From positions 1,736,001-1,800,000 of the forward strand of contig NZ_JABBFX010000001.1 of NCBI RefSeq assembly GCF_012927085.1: a stretch of 64,000 nucleotides of DNA, written 5' to 3'. Made by a program: the position numbers and the translations under genes. A model generated the notes under the pieces. It worked only from the letters and a program-made list of their open reading frames with translations. It made no database searches and was not told the DNA's origin. Source of the stretch: Ramlibacter agri (GTDB taxonomy: Bacteria > Pseudomonadota > Gammaproteobacteria > Burkholderiales > Burkholderiaceae_C). Shown here piece after piece: positions 47,271-56,526 of the stretch (position 1 is its first letter; each line of letters opens with the position of its first letter).

Positions 47271-48083
47271 ATGAGTCTTCTCCTCGGCTGCGATTTCTCC
47301 AGCACACCCACGCGGCGCAAGCCCATCGTGCTGGCGCTCGGCCACGCGGCAGGGGGCCGGGTGCAGCTGACGAAGCTGGAGAAGCTGGAATCGCTGGCCG
47401 CCTTCGCCGACTGGCTGCGCCAGCCGCAGGCCTGGGTGGGCGGCTTCGACTTTCCCTTCGGCCTGCCGCGCGAGCTGGTGGAGCACCTGGGCTGGCCCAC
47501 CGAGTGGCGCGAATGCATGCGGCATTACGCTTCGCTCTCGCGGCCGCAGATCCGCGCCACTTTCGCGGCCTACTGTGACGCGCGGCCCGCGGGCTCCAAG
47601 TTCGCGCACCGCCGTTTCGACAAGCTGGCGGGCTCCAGCCCCTCGATGAAGTGGGTCAACCCGCCGGTCGCGTACATGCTGCATGCGGCCGTCCCGCTGC
47701 TGCTGGAGGCCGGCGTGCACATGCCTGGGCTGCACGCAGGCGACCCGCAGCGCGTGGCGCTGGAGGCCTATCCGGGCCTGCTCGCGCGTGAGCTCATAGC
47801 ACGCCGCAGCTACAAGAGCGACGAGAAGGCCAAGCAGACGCCGGACCGGCTGATCGCCCGCAAGGACCTGCTGACCGCGCTCGAGCAAGGCCGCACGCGG
47901 CTGGGCCTGCGCCTGAAGCTCACCCATGCGCAGGCCGACGCGCTGGTGCAGGACGCCAGCGGCGACAGCCTGGATGCCGTGCTCTGCCTGGTGCAGGCCG
48001 CCTGGGCCGCGCAGCATGGCGCGCCGCAGTACGGCTTGCCTGCCGACCTGGACCCGCTGGAAGGCTGGATCGTCAGCGCCTGA
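47271..48083 (+). CDS. DUF429 domain protein (RNase H-like fold)
   Basis: 270-residue protein. The first strand LLLGCDFSSTP supplies an acidic residue, and GGFDFPFGLPRELVEHLGW a second. EAYPGLLA and SGDSLDAVLCLVQAAW near the end provide conserved acidic sites, as in DUF429 predicted nucleases. It begins 3 nt after the DMT gene. The substrate and role are unknown. Confidence 0.82.
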   Translation: MSLLLGCDFSSTPTRRKPIVLALGHAAGGRVQLTKLEKLESLAAFADWLRQPQAWVGGFDFPFGLPRELVEHLGWPTEWRECMRHYASLSRPQIRATFAAYCDARPAGSKFAHRRFDKLAGSSPSMKWVNPPVAYMLHAAVPLLLEAGVHMPGLHAGDPQRVALEAYPGLLARELIARRSYKSDEKAKQTPDRLIARKDLLTALEQGRTRLGLRLKLTHAQADALVQDASGDSLDAVLCLVQAAWAAQHGAPQYGLPADLDPLEGWIVSA

Positions 48084-48194
48084 ACGGGCCCCGGCCGTCG
48101 TGCGCTTTCGCTGGCTCCCTGTAGGCTGGGTTCGCGCAACGACCCCGGCAAACGGCCGACCCGCGCGACGCACGATCGCCGCTAAGGTGGCCCG

Positions 48195-49268
48195 ATGTCC
48201 ATCGACGTCCGCAAGGGCCAGGCGCCCCCCATGCACAGCCGCGAAGTGTTCCGCGAACGCTTCCGCGCCCGTTTCTTCGACCCCGCCTTCCGCCAGGAAG
48301 ACCGGGCGCTAGACCGGCTGGAAGAGATCGCCTGGAAGGCCTACACCGAAGGCCGCAAGGCGCCGGTGACGCGCAAGGCCGGCGGCGAATTCAAGGACCC
48401 GAACTACGACCTCTCGGTGGAGTGGTACGAGACCCGCAACAAGCTGCTGGCCGCGCAGCAGCGCTGGGGCGAGGCCGCCACGCCTTCACGCGTGCTGGTT
48501 GTCAACTGCGCGACGCGCAACGACGGCACCTGCCCGGGCGAGATGTCCAAGAGCTTCCGGCTGGCGCAGATCGCCCGCGGCGAGCTGGGCGAGGGCGGGA
48601 TCGAAGTCGATTTCCTCGACCTCAGCCTGATCGCCTCCGACTACGACCGCCACATCCATGCCTGCAAGGGCTGCGTGTCGACGGCCATGCCGCTGTGCCA
48701 CTGGCCCTGCAGCTGCTACCCGAACCACAGCACGAACCAGGTGAACGACTGGATGGCCGAGATCTACGAGAAGTGGGTGTCGGCGCATGGCGTGCTGCTG
48801 GTGACGCCCACGCACTGGTACACGACGTCCAGCCCGTTGAAGCTGATGATGGACCGGCTGGTGTGCGCCGACGGCGGCAACCCCGATCCCACCACCACCG
48901 GCGGCAAGGACCCGGAGAAGGCGAAGCAGCTGGAGCTGGAAGGCTGGCCCTATCCGAAGCACCTCGCCGGCCGCGCCTACGGCGTCGTGGTGCACGGTGA
49001 CGTCGCGGGCATCGAGGGCAACCGCCGCGCGCTGTGCGACTGGCTGGACTGGATGGGTCTCATCGACGCTGGCAATACCGCACGGCTGGACCGCTATATC
49101 GGCTATTACGAACCCTACGCCACCAGCCACCAGGCGCTGGACGCCGACGAGGCGATGCAGGACGAGGTGCGCAACGTGGCGCGGGCGCTCACCCAGGCCG
49201 TGCGCGACTTGCGGGCCGGGAAGTTGAGCAACCCGGGCAAGGATTTGCCGCGGCCGCGGCCGAAGTAG
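48195..49268 (+). CDS. NAD(P)H-dependent flavodoxin-fold oxidoreductase
   Basis: 357 residues. An unusual N-terminal extension of about 90 charged residues precedes a flavodoxin-like FMN reductase domain beginning SRVLVVNCATRNDGTCPGEMSKSFRLA (phosphate loop). It continues with a Cys-rich insert (HACKGCVSTAMPLCHWPCSCYP) and VLLVTPTHWYTTSSPLKLMMDRLVC. The Cys cluster (six Cys in about 30 residues) may bind metal or form disulfides. The stop lies 1 nt from the convergent SulP stop. The exact reaction is unknown. Confidence 0.82.
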   Translation: MSIDVRKGQAPPMHSREVFRERFRARFFDPAFRQEDRALDRLEEIAWKAYTEGRKAPVTRKAGGEFKDPNYDLSVEWYETRNKLLAAQQRWGEAATPSRVLVVNCATRNDGTCPGEMSKSFRLAQIARGELGEGGIEVDFLDLSLIASDYDRHIHACKGCVSTAMPLCHWPCSCYPNHSTNQVNDWMAEIYEKWVSAHGVLLVTPTHWYTTSSPLKLMMDRLVCADGGNPDPTTTGGKDPEKAKQLELEGWPYPKHLAGRAYGVVVHGDVAGIEGNRRALCDWLDWMGLIDAGNTARLDRYIGYYEPYATSHQALDADEAMQDEVRNVARALTQAVRDLRAGKLSNPGKDLPRPRPK

Positions 49269-49269
49269 C

Positions 49270-50958
49270 TCAGGGACTCAAGCGCCCGAAGGCCAGCAAG
49301 GCCTCCGTGTCCGTGCGGTACATCTTCAGCAGCGGGCTGTCGCTCAGCACGCCCGCGCGCTGCAGCACCCGCTCCACCGGCAGCTTGATGCCGCTGATGT
49401 GCAAGGTGATGCCGCGCTCGGCCAGCATCTTGCGCATCTGCCCGAACATCTCGACGCCGGTCGCGTCGACGCGGTTGATCGGCTGCGCGAACAGGCAGAC
49501 GTGGCGCACCTCGGGATGCGCGGCGAGGTGCTCGACGATCTCGCGCTCGATGGCCGTGGCCGACGCGAAGTCCAGCTCCGCGTCCATGCGCAGTGCATAG
49601 AGCTGCGGCGCCAACGGCGGCAGCTTCCACAGGTGGCGATCGCGCAGGCTGCCGTCCGGATGCAGGCCCACCTCGATGATGCGCGGGTGCAGCCGCAGGT
49701 AGAGGAAGTGCGCCAGGCCCACCAGCACGCCGGTCAGCACGCCCCAGTAGATGCGCGGCGCCGACAGGATGGTGACGGCGAAGGTGGCGAGCCCGGTCGC
49801 GGCCTCGACCTTGTCGATCCGCCACAGGCCGACGAATGTGCGCGGCTTGAACAGGCTGGACACCGCGGCCACCACCACCGCGGCCAGCACCGACTTCGGC
49901 ACGTGCGCCAGCAGCGGCGTCAGGAACAGCAGCACCAGCAGCACGAAGCCGGTGGCGAACACCGTGGCCCAGGCCGTGCGCGCGCCTGCGTACAAGGTGA
50001 GCGCCGAGCGCGAGAAGGACGTGCTGGTGGCAAAGGCGCCGGACAGCGCTGAGACCAGCTTGCCCACGCCCTGGCCGACCAGGTCCTGGCTGGCGTCCCA
50101 GCGCTTGCCGTCCCGCTGGTTCTCGATCTTGGCGCTGGACGCCATCTCCAGCGAGCTCACCAGCGTCAGCACCAGCGCCGGCGCGATCAGCGAGGAGAAC
50201 TGGTCCCAGCCCGGCCAGGTGGGCCAGTAGGGCGCGGGCAGGCCGCGCGGCAGCGGACCCACGACCATGCCGTTGGGCGAATAACCGGTGAAATAGCTCA
50301 GCGCCGCCGCGGCCGCCAGCACGATCAGCATGATCGGCAGCTTGGGCCAGAAGCGCTTGGCGAGAATGAACAGCGCGAGGCTCACCAGGCCATAGGCCAG
50401 CGCCTGCGGGTCCAGCCTGGGCGAATGCAGCAGCTGCGACAGCGAGCCTTCCAGCCCCAGCAGCGAGGGCAGCTGCGAGGCGATGATCAGCAGCGCGGCG
50501 GCCTGGCTGAAGCCGGCCAGCACCGGCGAGCTGACTAGGTTCAGCACCCAGGCCGCTCGCAGCGCCCCGACGGCAAACTGCAAGGTGCCGGCCAGCAGCG
50601 CCAGCCAGACGGCCAGCGCGACCCAGCTGGCGCTGCCCGGCTGCGCCATGCCGATCAGCGAGGCGCCCACCAGCACGCTGCTCAGGGCCGAAGGGCCGAC
50701 CGAGAGCCGAGTGGACGCGCTGAACATCACGGCGGCCAGCGCCGGCAGGAAGGTGGCGTACAGGCCCGTCACGAGCGGCATGCCGGCCAGGCCGGCGTAG
50801 GCCACCGATTGCGGGATCATGACGACGGCGACGGTGATCGCCGCCATGGCCTCGCCGCGCAGCAGTTCCTTGCTCGGTCGAGGCCAGTTCAGGAAGGGGA
50901 ACCAGCGGGACAGTGGAGGCATCGCCCCGAAGTATGCCTGCCCGCGCGAGCGGCTCAT
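49270..50958 (-). CDS. SulP-family sulfate/anion permease with STAS domain
   Basis: 562-residue inner-membrane transporter. About 12-14 membrane segments start with AITVAVVMIPQSVAYAGLAGMPLVTGLYATFLPAL, the SulP signature. A cytoplasmic STAS domain occupies about residues 445-550 (YALRMDAELDFASATAIEREI, then RVDATGVEMFGQMRKML). I chose the ATG that overlaps the upstream sulfatase stop (ATGA); an ATG 12 codons later (MPPLSRWFPFLNW) is equally possible. It is co-transcribed with a sulfatase, so sulfate is the most likely cargo. Confidence 0.88.
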   Translation of the reverse strand: MSRSRGQAYFGAMPPLSRWFPFLNWPRPSKELLRGEAMAAITVAVVMIPQSVAYAGLAGMPLVTGLYATFLPALAAVMFSASTRLSVGPSALSSVLVGASLIGMAQPGSASWVALAVWLALLAGTLQFAVGALRAAWVLNLVSSPVLAGFSQAAALLIIASQLPSLLGLEGSLSQLLHSPRLDPQALAYGLVSLALFILAKRFWPKLPIMLIVLAAAAALSYFTGYSPNGMVVGPLPRGLPAPYWPTWPGWDQFSSLIAPALVLTLVSSLEMASSAKIENQRDGKRWDASQDLVGQGVGKLVSALSGAFATSTSFSRSALTLYAGARTAWATVFATGFVLLVLLFLTPLLAHVPKSVLAAVVVAAVSSLFKPRTFVGLWRIDKVEAATGLATFAVTILSAPRIYWGVLTGVLVGLAHFLYLRLHPRIIEVGLHPDGSLRDRHLWKLPPLAPQLYALRMDAELDFASATAIEREIVEHLAAHPEVRHVCLFAQPINRVDATGVEMFGQMRKMLAERGITLHISGIKLPVERVLQRAGVLSDSPLLKMYRTDTEALLAFGRLSP

Positions 50959-52271
50959 CGCTGCGGCATGTCCTTGACCCCGTAACCCAGGCTGACGGTG
51001 GCGTCCTCGGGGATCGGAGGCATCGTCTGGTTCCAGTTTTCCCAGGCTTCGCGCATCGCGGCCAGGCGCGCCGGCTGGCGGCCCGCCTGGTTGGCCCGCT
51101 CGCGCTCGTCGGCCGGGATGTCGAACAGGTAGTCGTGGCCGTCCACCCGCAGGTACTTCCAGTTGCCGTCGCGCAGTGCGCGCTGGCCGCGGTGGTTCAT
51201 GCGCCAGTGCAGCGGGCGCGCGAACTCCTGCTTCGGGTCGCGCAGCACCGGCAGCAGCGACACGCCATCCAGCGGATACGCCGGGTCGGCCTGCGCGCCG
51301 GCTGCCTCGATGACAGTGGTCGACCAGTCCATGGTCATGCACTGCTGGCGGCTCACGCTGCCAGGCGGGATGACGGCCGGCCAGTGCGCGATCCACGGCA
51401 CGCGGATGCCGCCTTCGGTGAGGTCCATCTTGCCGCCCACCAGTGGCCAGTTGTCGGAGAAGCGTTCGCCGCCGTTGTCGCTGGTGAAGATGACCAGCGT
51501 GTCGCGCTCCAGGCCGTGCCGGCGCAGCGCCTGCATCACCCACCCGATGCCTTCGTCCATGTGGTGGATCATGCGGCGGTAGGTGTGGATGTTGCCGCCG
51601 TGCAGGTGGAACAGGTTGTCCTTCACCTCCTGCGCCAGCGCGGCGTCGTCGCGCGTCTCCCAGGGCCAGTGCGGCGCCGTGTAGTGCATGCTGAGGAGGA
51701 AGGGCTGCTTGTCCTGCGCGACGCGATCGATGAAGTCGATGGCGCGCTTCGAGATCAGGTCGGTGAGGTAGCCTTCCTCCGCCTTCTCCTCCTCGCCGAA
51801 CCACAGGTCGTGCACGCCGTTGCTGCTGCAGTGCGTGAAGTAGTCGACGCCGCCCGACATGGGGCCGAAGAACTCGTCGTAGCCGGAGCGCAGGGGACTG
51901 AAGTGCGGCGGGTAGCCGAGGTGCCACTTGCCGATCAGCGCGGTGCGGTAGCCGGCCTTCTTCAGCAGCGAGGGCATGGTGGGCACCTCGGGCGGCAGGC
52001 CCAGCGTGGTGCTGCCGCGGCTCTTGCTGTTGATCGGCTCTTCCGCCGCGCCGCGCAGCCGGTACTGGTAGCGCGCCGTCATCAGCGCGAAGCGCGTGGG
52101 CGAGCAGACGGGCGAGTTCGAATAGCCCTGCGTGAACTGGATGCCGTTGGCGGCGAGCCCGTCCAGCACGGGCGAGACGGGGCCGAACTCCGCCTCGCGG
52201 CCGCCGTAGCAGCCCAGGTCGGCGAAGCCGAGGTCGTCGGCAACGATGAAGATGATGTTGGGACGTTGCAT
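50955..52271 (-). CDS. Sulfatase (arylsulfatase-type, Cys-type formylglycine)
   Basis: 438-residue sulfate-ester hydrolase of the alkaline-phosphatase fold. The active-site motif is C56-S-P-T-R with FALMTAR following; Cys56 must be oxidised to formylglycine by an FGE that is not in the window. Metal residues are D12-D13 (IVADDLG) and FTSDNGGE. LIGKWHLG supplies the conserved Lys and His. No signal peptide is evident, so it is probably cytoplasmic. It follows the Bug gene by 5 nt and overlaps the SulP gene, giving a binding-protein/sulfatase/permease operon. Confidence 0.9.
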   Translation of the reverse strand: MQRPNIIFIVADDLGFADLGCYGGREAEFGPVSPVLDGLAANGIQFTQGYSNSPVCSPTRFALMTARYQYRLRGAAEEPINSKSRGSTTLGLPPEVPTMPSLLKKAGYRTALIGKWHLGYPPHFSPLRSGYDEFFGPMSGGVDYFTHCSSNGVHDLWFGEEEKAEEGYLTDLISKRAIDFIDRVAQDKQPFLLSMHYTAPHWPWETRDDAALAQEVKDNLFHLHGGNIHTYRRMIHHMDEGIGWVMQALRRHGLERDTLVIFTSDNGGERFSDNWPLVGGKMDLTEGGIRVPWIAHWPAVIPPGSVSRQQCMTMDWSTTVIEAAGAQADPAYPLDGVSLLPVLRDPKQEFARPLHWRMNHRGQRALRDGNWKYLRVDGHDYLFDIPADERERANQAGRQPARLAAMREAWENWNQTMPPIPEDATVSLGYGVKDMPQR

Positions 52272-52276
52272 GGTGT

Positions 52277-53227
52277 TCAGGGCTGGTAGCCGGACTTCTG
52301 CACCACCGGCGCCCACTGCGCGCGGTAGGCCTTGAGCATGGCGGCCGTCTGGGCCTGGGTGGCGACCACGGGCGTCATCTGCAGCTCGGTGAAGCGGCGT
52401 TGCGTGTCGGGGTCGCGCATGACGGCGACGATCGCGTCCGAGTAGCGCTTCACCTTGTCGGCCGGCATCGCGGCCGGCGCGAAGAAAGCGTTCCAGCCGG
52501 TCGCCGCGAGGTCGAGCCCGGACTCGCGGAAGGTAGGCACGTTCGGCGCGATGGGCGAGCGCTTCGCGCCCGATGCGGCCAGGATGCGCAGCTTGCCGGC
52601 CTCGTGCTGCGGCAGCACGACGTCCAGCGTGTCGATCGAGACCGGCACCTGGCCGCCGATCAGGTCCGAGATCAGCGGCGCGGAGCCGCGGTAGCCCACG
52701 ACCTGCGCCTTGACGCCGGCTTTCTCGCCGATCATCAGCGCGAAGAAGTGCGGCAGGCTGCCGGTGGCCGGCACGCCGAAGTTGGCCTTTTCCGGGTTGG
52801 CACGCAGCCAGGCGAGCAGGTGCGAAAGTTCCCGCACCGGCACGGCGGCCCCGACGCTCAGCGCGAACTCGTAGTCGTTGACGTGCGAGACCGGCACGAA
52901 GTCGCGGTCCGGGTCGTAGCCGTTGTCCTTGAACACGAGCGGCGCCACCAGCATCACGGCGGGGTTGGCGATCATCAGCACGTTGTCGCCGGGGCGCGCG
53001 GCCTTGACCTGCTGCGCGGCCAGGCGGCCGCCGGCGCCGGTCTTGTTCTCCACCAGCACGGTGATGCCCAGCTTCGCCGCCAGCTTGTCGCCGACGATGC
53101 GCGCCACGCGGTCCGTGGCGCCGCCCGGGGCGAAGCCGCTGACGATGCGCAAGGTTTCAGGCGCTTGCGCGTGCAGCGCGCCGGCGGTGCTGGCCAAGGA
53201 CGCGGCCAGCAAGGTTCTTCTCTGCAT
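52277..53227 (-). CDS. Bug-family (tripartite tricarboxylate) periplasmic binding protein
   Basis: 316-residue extracytoplasmic binding protein with signal peptide (MQRRTLLAASLASTAGALHA). Family features are ETLRIVSGFAPGGATDRVARIV, then VENKTGAGGRLAAQQV and FGVPATGSLPHFFALM. There are no TctA/TctB permease genes nearby, as is usual for the many orphan Bug proteins of Burkholderiales. It is first of the sulfatase operon; its ligand may be an organic sulfate or carboxylate (inference). Confidence 0.9.
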   Translation of the reverse strand: MQRRTLLAASLASTAGALHAQAPETLRIVSGFAPGGATDRVARIVGDKLAAKLGITVLVENKTGAGGRLAAQQVKAARPGDNVLMIANPAVMLVAPLVFKDNGYDPDRDFVPVSHVNDYEFALSVGAAVPVRELSHLLAWLRANPEKANFGVPATGSLPHFFALMIGEKAGVKAQVVGYRGSAPLISDLIGGQVPVSIDTLDVVLPQHEAGKLRILAASGAKRSPIAPNVPTFRESGLDLAATGWNAFFAPAAMPADKVKRYSDAIVAVMRDPDTQRRFTELQMTPVVATQAQTAAMLKAYRAQWAPVVQKSGYQP

Positions 53228-53304
53228 GTTGTCTCCTGGTGTCGATCGCACCACGTGCAAATGTATTCTGGCGACAATCGATTCTTCAAATCAACCATTG
53301 CTGG

Positions 53305-55779
53305 ATGCCTGGACGAACCGCTGCACGGCAAGCTCAACCGGCCCCGGGCGAAGCCTGGATGGCGCGGCGCGGCTGGCAGCCGTTCGCCTTCCAGCGCGAA
53401 GTCTGGCAGGCGATCGCCGAAGGGCGCAGCGGCCTGCTGCACGCGACCACGGGCTCCGGCAAGACCTATGCGGTGTGGCTGGGGATGCTGGACGCCTTGC
53501 TCGCGCGCCACCCGCCAGGCCGCGGCGCGGAGCCGCTGCGGGCCATCTGGCTCACGCCGATGCGGGCGCTTGCCTCCGACACGGCCAAGGCGCTGGCGCA
53601 GCCGCTGAACGAGCTGGCGCCGGCCTGGACGCTCGGCCTGCGCACGGGCGACACGCCCAGCGCCGAGCGGGCCAGGCAGGACCGCCGCATGCCCACGGTG
53701 CTGGTCACCACGCCGGAGTCGCTGACCTTGATGCTGACGCGCGAGAACGCGCGCGAGGACTTGTCGCAGGTGGAGTTCGTCGTGGTGGACGAATGGCACG
53801 AGCTGATCGGCAGCAAGCGCGGCGTGCAGGCGCAGCTGGCGATCGCGCGGCTGTGGCAGTTCAATCCGGCGCTGGTGGCGTGGGGCCTCAGTGCGACGCT
53901 GGGGAATCTTGAACAGGCGATGGAAGTCCTTTGCCACCCCGGCGCGGAAGGCAAGGCCCCGGCCCTCGTCCAGGGCCGCATCGACAAGACGCTCCTCATC
54001 GATACGCTGATCCCGCCCGACCCTGGCAAGTATTCCTGGGCCGGCCACCTCGGTGCGCGCATGCAGCAGCCGGTGGTGGAGGAGATCGCGAAGTCGGGCA
54101 CCACGCTGGTCTTCACCAACGTGCGCTCGCAGGCCGAGATCTGGTACCAGCTGCTGCTGGAAGCGAAGCCGGAATGGGCCGGGCACATCGCCCTGCATCA
54201 CGGCTCGCTGGATCGCGCCACGCGCGAATGGGTGGAGCAAGGCCTGAAGCAGGGCACGCTGCGCGCCGTGGTCGCCACGTCGTCGCTGGACCTCGGTGTC
54301 GATTTCCTGCCGGTGGAACGCGTGCTGCAGATCGGCTCGGCCAAGGGCGTCGCCCGCATGATGCAGCGGGCCGGCCGCAGCGGCCACGCGCCCGGCCGCC
54401 CGAGCCGCGTGACCCTGGTGCCCACCAACACGATGGAGCTGGTGGAGGCGGCGGCCGCGCGCTGGGCCGCGAAGACCGGGCGCGTGGAGAAGCGCACTTC
54501 ACCGGAGAAGCCGCTGGACGTGCTGGTGCAGCACATCGTCACGGTGGCGCTGGGCGGCGGCTTCGCGCCCGATGCGTTCTACGCCGAAGTGACGAGCGCC
54601 TATGCCTACCGCAACCTCACGCGCGCGGAGTTCGATTGGGCCGTCACCTTCTGCGAGCGCGGCGGCGAGAGCCTGGGCGCTTATCCCGAGTACCACCGCA
54701 TCGTCCATGGCGAGGACGGCATGTACACGGTGCAGGACAAGGGCGTGGCGAAGCGCCACCGGCTCGGCGTGGGCACCATCGTCAGCGACGCCGCCATCCA
54801 GGTGAAGTTCCTGACGGGCGCCGTCATCGGGACCATGGAGGAGGGCTTCATCGCGCGCCTGCGCGCCGGCGACCACTTCTTCTTCGCCGGCCGGTTGCTG
54901 GAGTTCGTGCGCGTGCGCGACATGGCGGCCTACGTGCGCAAGGCAACGAAGAACAAGGGCACGGTGCCCACCTGGCAGGGCAGCAAGATGGCGCTGTCCA
55001 CCGAACTCTCGGACGCCGTGCTGGAGATGATGCAGAACGCGGCGCACGGCGAGTTCGCCGAGCCCGAGCTGCTGGCGGCGCGGCCCATGCTGCAGACGCA
55101 GCAGCGGCTGTCGAAGATCCCCACGCCGCGCACGCTCCTGGTCGAGAGCTACCGCTCGCGCGAGGGCCAGCACCTGTACGTCTATCCCTTCGCCGGCCGC
55201 AACGTGCACCTGGGGCTGGCCAGCCTGCTGGCATGGCGGCTCGCGCGCTTGCAGCCCAACACCTTCAGCATGTCGATCAACGACTACGGCTTCGAGCTGG
55301 TGGGGGCCGCGCCCTTCGACATCGCGCCGGTCACGAGCCAGGCGCTGTTCACCGGCGACGATCTGTTGCACGACGTGCTGGCCTCGCTCAATTCCACCGA
55401 GCTGGCGCAGCGGCGCTTCCGCGAGATCGCGCGCGTGGCCGGCCTCATCACCCCCGGCTACCCCGGGCAGCCGAAAAGCGCGAAGCAGTTGCAGGCTTCC
55501 AGCGCGCTGTTCTTCGAGGTGTTCCGCAAGTACGACGCGGGCAACCTGCTGTTGAACCAGGCGGAGCAGGAAGTCCTGAGCCAGGAGCTGGAACTCTCGC
55601 GCCTGTCGGAAACGCTGGCGCGCATGCGCGCACGTGCAGTGGACTTCGCCGAACTGCGCCACCCGAGTCCCATGAGCCTGCCGCTGATGGTGGAGCGCTT
55701 CCGGGAGAAGCTCACGACGGAGCAGTTGTCCGAACGCCTCGACCGCATCCTGCGGGCGATGGAGAAGGAAGAGGCTTGA
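53305..55779 (+). CDS. Ligase-associated DNA damage response DEXH-box helicase (Lhr-like)
   Basis: 824-residue SF2 helicase. Motif I is ATTG50-SGKT, motif II VVDEWHELIG, motif III LSATLG, and motif VI RMMQRAGRSGHAPG. A winged-helix and Lhr-type C-terminal region follows. Length and the DEWH box fit the helicase of the ligase/exonuclease/PdeM system. The ATG at MPGRTAARQ was chosen; a GTG 22 codons earlier is possible. It is divergent from the Bug gene and 8 kb from the ligase. The fourth member, pdeM, is not in the window. Confidence 0.9.
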   Translation: MPGRTAARQAQPAPGEAWMARRGWQPFAFQREVWQAIAEGRSGLLHATTGSGKTYAVWLGMLDALLARHPPGRGAEPLRAIWLTPMRALASDTAKALAQPLNELAPAWTLGLRTGDTPSAERARQDRRMPTVLVTTPESLTLMLTRENAREDLSQVEFVVVDEWHELIGSKRGVQAQLAIARLWQFNPALVAWGLSATLGNLEQAMEVLCHPGAEGKAPALVQGRIDKTLLIDTLIPPDPGKYSWAGHLGARMQQPVVEEIAKSGTTLVFTNVRSQAEIWYQLLLEAKPEWAGHIALHHGSLDRATREWVEQGLKQGTLRAVVATSSLDLGVDFLPVERVLQIGSAKGVARMMQRAGRSGHAPGRPSRVTLVPTNTMELVEAAAARWAAKTGRVEKRTSPEKPLDVLVQHIVTVALGGGFAPDAFYAEVTSAYAYRNLTRAEFDWAVTFCERGGESLGAYPEYHRIVHGEDGMYTVQDKGVAKRHRLGVGTIVSDAAIQVKFLTGAVIGTMEEGFIARLRAGDHFFFAGRLLEFVRVRDMAAYVRKATKNKGTVPTWQGSKMALSTELSDAVLEMMQNAAHGEFAEPELLAARPMLQTQQRLSKIPTPRTLLVESYRSREGQHLYVYPFAGRNVHLGLASLLAWRLARLQPNTFSMSINDYGFELVGAAPFDIAPVTSQALFTGDDLLHDVLASLNSTELAQRRFREIARVAGLITPGYPGQPKSAKQLQASSALFFEVFRKYDAGNLLLNQAEQEVLSQELELSRLSETLARMRARAVDFAELRHPSPMSLPLMVERFREKLTTEQLSERLDRILRAMEKEEA

Positions 55780-55792
55780 CGCCGCCCAAACG

Positions 55793-55816
55793 AAAAAATC
55801 GCCGCGAGGCGATTTT
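55793..55816 (-). terminator. Terminator downstream of tRNA-Leu(CAG), bidirectional shape
   Basis: A 9-bp stem, AAAATCGCC / GGCGATTTT, surrounds a 4-nt loop. On the minus strand six T follow, serving the tRNA; on the plus strand four T may also end the helicase mRNA. Confidence 0.8.
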
Positions 55817-55829
55817 CCGTTCAATCGAT

Positions 55830-55914
<85 letters not shown>

Positions 55915-56063
55915 ATTCAGGAGCTCTGCATTGTAGCGGAGTTTTGGGCCCCTTCTTTCTCCTACATGCATTTGCTCCGCGATATGACCCGGCGCGCAAC
56001 ACCTGCTTCCTAGACTGCGGGCCAGCAGTTATCGATGGGAGTCCGCAGGAAATGAGGAAGAAG

Positions 56064-56519
56064 ATGTCGTGGAAGCGCGCTGCCTTGCCGGCGGCGCTGG
56101 CAATGTGCGCATGGCTCGCGGCCTGCGGCGATCGCGTGGACAACACCGAGACGCCCGAACCGCCGCAAGCCAGCGTGGAGATCAACCGCCAGGGCGAGCA
56201 GGGTGCCAAGCCCGTCACCGAAGCCGTCGGCGTCATGCATGACACCAACACGATGGGCGCCGGGCCCGCCCTTGCGCTGGCACCCGCGTCCGCACCCGGC
56301 GCGATGGACCAGGAGGACACGCGCATCGCTTCCGACGTGAAGACCGCGCTGGCCGCCGACCCGGACTTCAGCTCGATGAAGATCGACGTGTTCAGCGACG
56401 AAGGCATGATCACCTTGCGCGGGCGCGCGCCCGACCCTGGTGCGCGCGAGCGCGCGCGGGACATCGCGCGGACCGTGCGCGACGTGAAGTCGGTCGACAA
56501 CCAGCTGACCCTGGGCTGA
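56064..56519 (+). CDS. BON-domain lipoprotein
   Basis: 151-residue predicted periplasmic lipoprotein. The signal MSWKRAALPAALAMCAWLAAC ends in the lipobox LAAC. A disordered linker follows (about 25-85), then one BON domain (about 88-150: DTRIASDVKTALAADPDFSSM...MITLRGRAPDPGARERA...VKSVDNQL). An ATG four codons earlier (56052) is possible, but its AGGA lies too close; this start has GAGGAAG at good spacing. BON proteins of this kind bind membrane or envelope and are often stress-induced. Confidence 0.82.
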   Translation: MSWKRAALPAALAMCAWLAACGDRVDNTETPEPPQASVEINRQGEQGAKPVTEAVGVMHDTNTMGAGPALALAPASAPGAMDQEDTRIASDVKTALAADPDFSSMKIDVFSDEGMITLRGRAPDPGARERARDIARTVRDVKSVDNQLTLG

Positions 56520-56526
56520 ACGCGGG

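Noticed and set aside
46392..48236. 614-codon minus-strand frame across the DMT and DUF429 genes
   Set aside because: Crosses two tightly packed coding genes with recognisable families; no motif in the translation.
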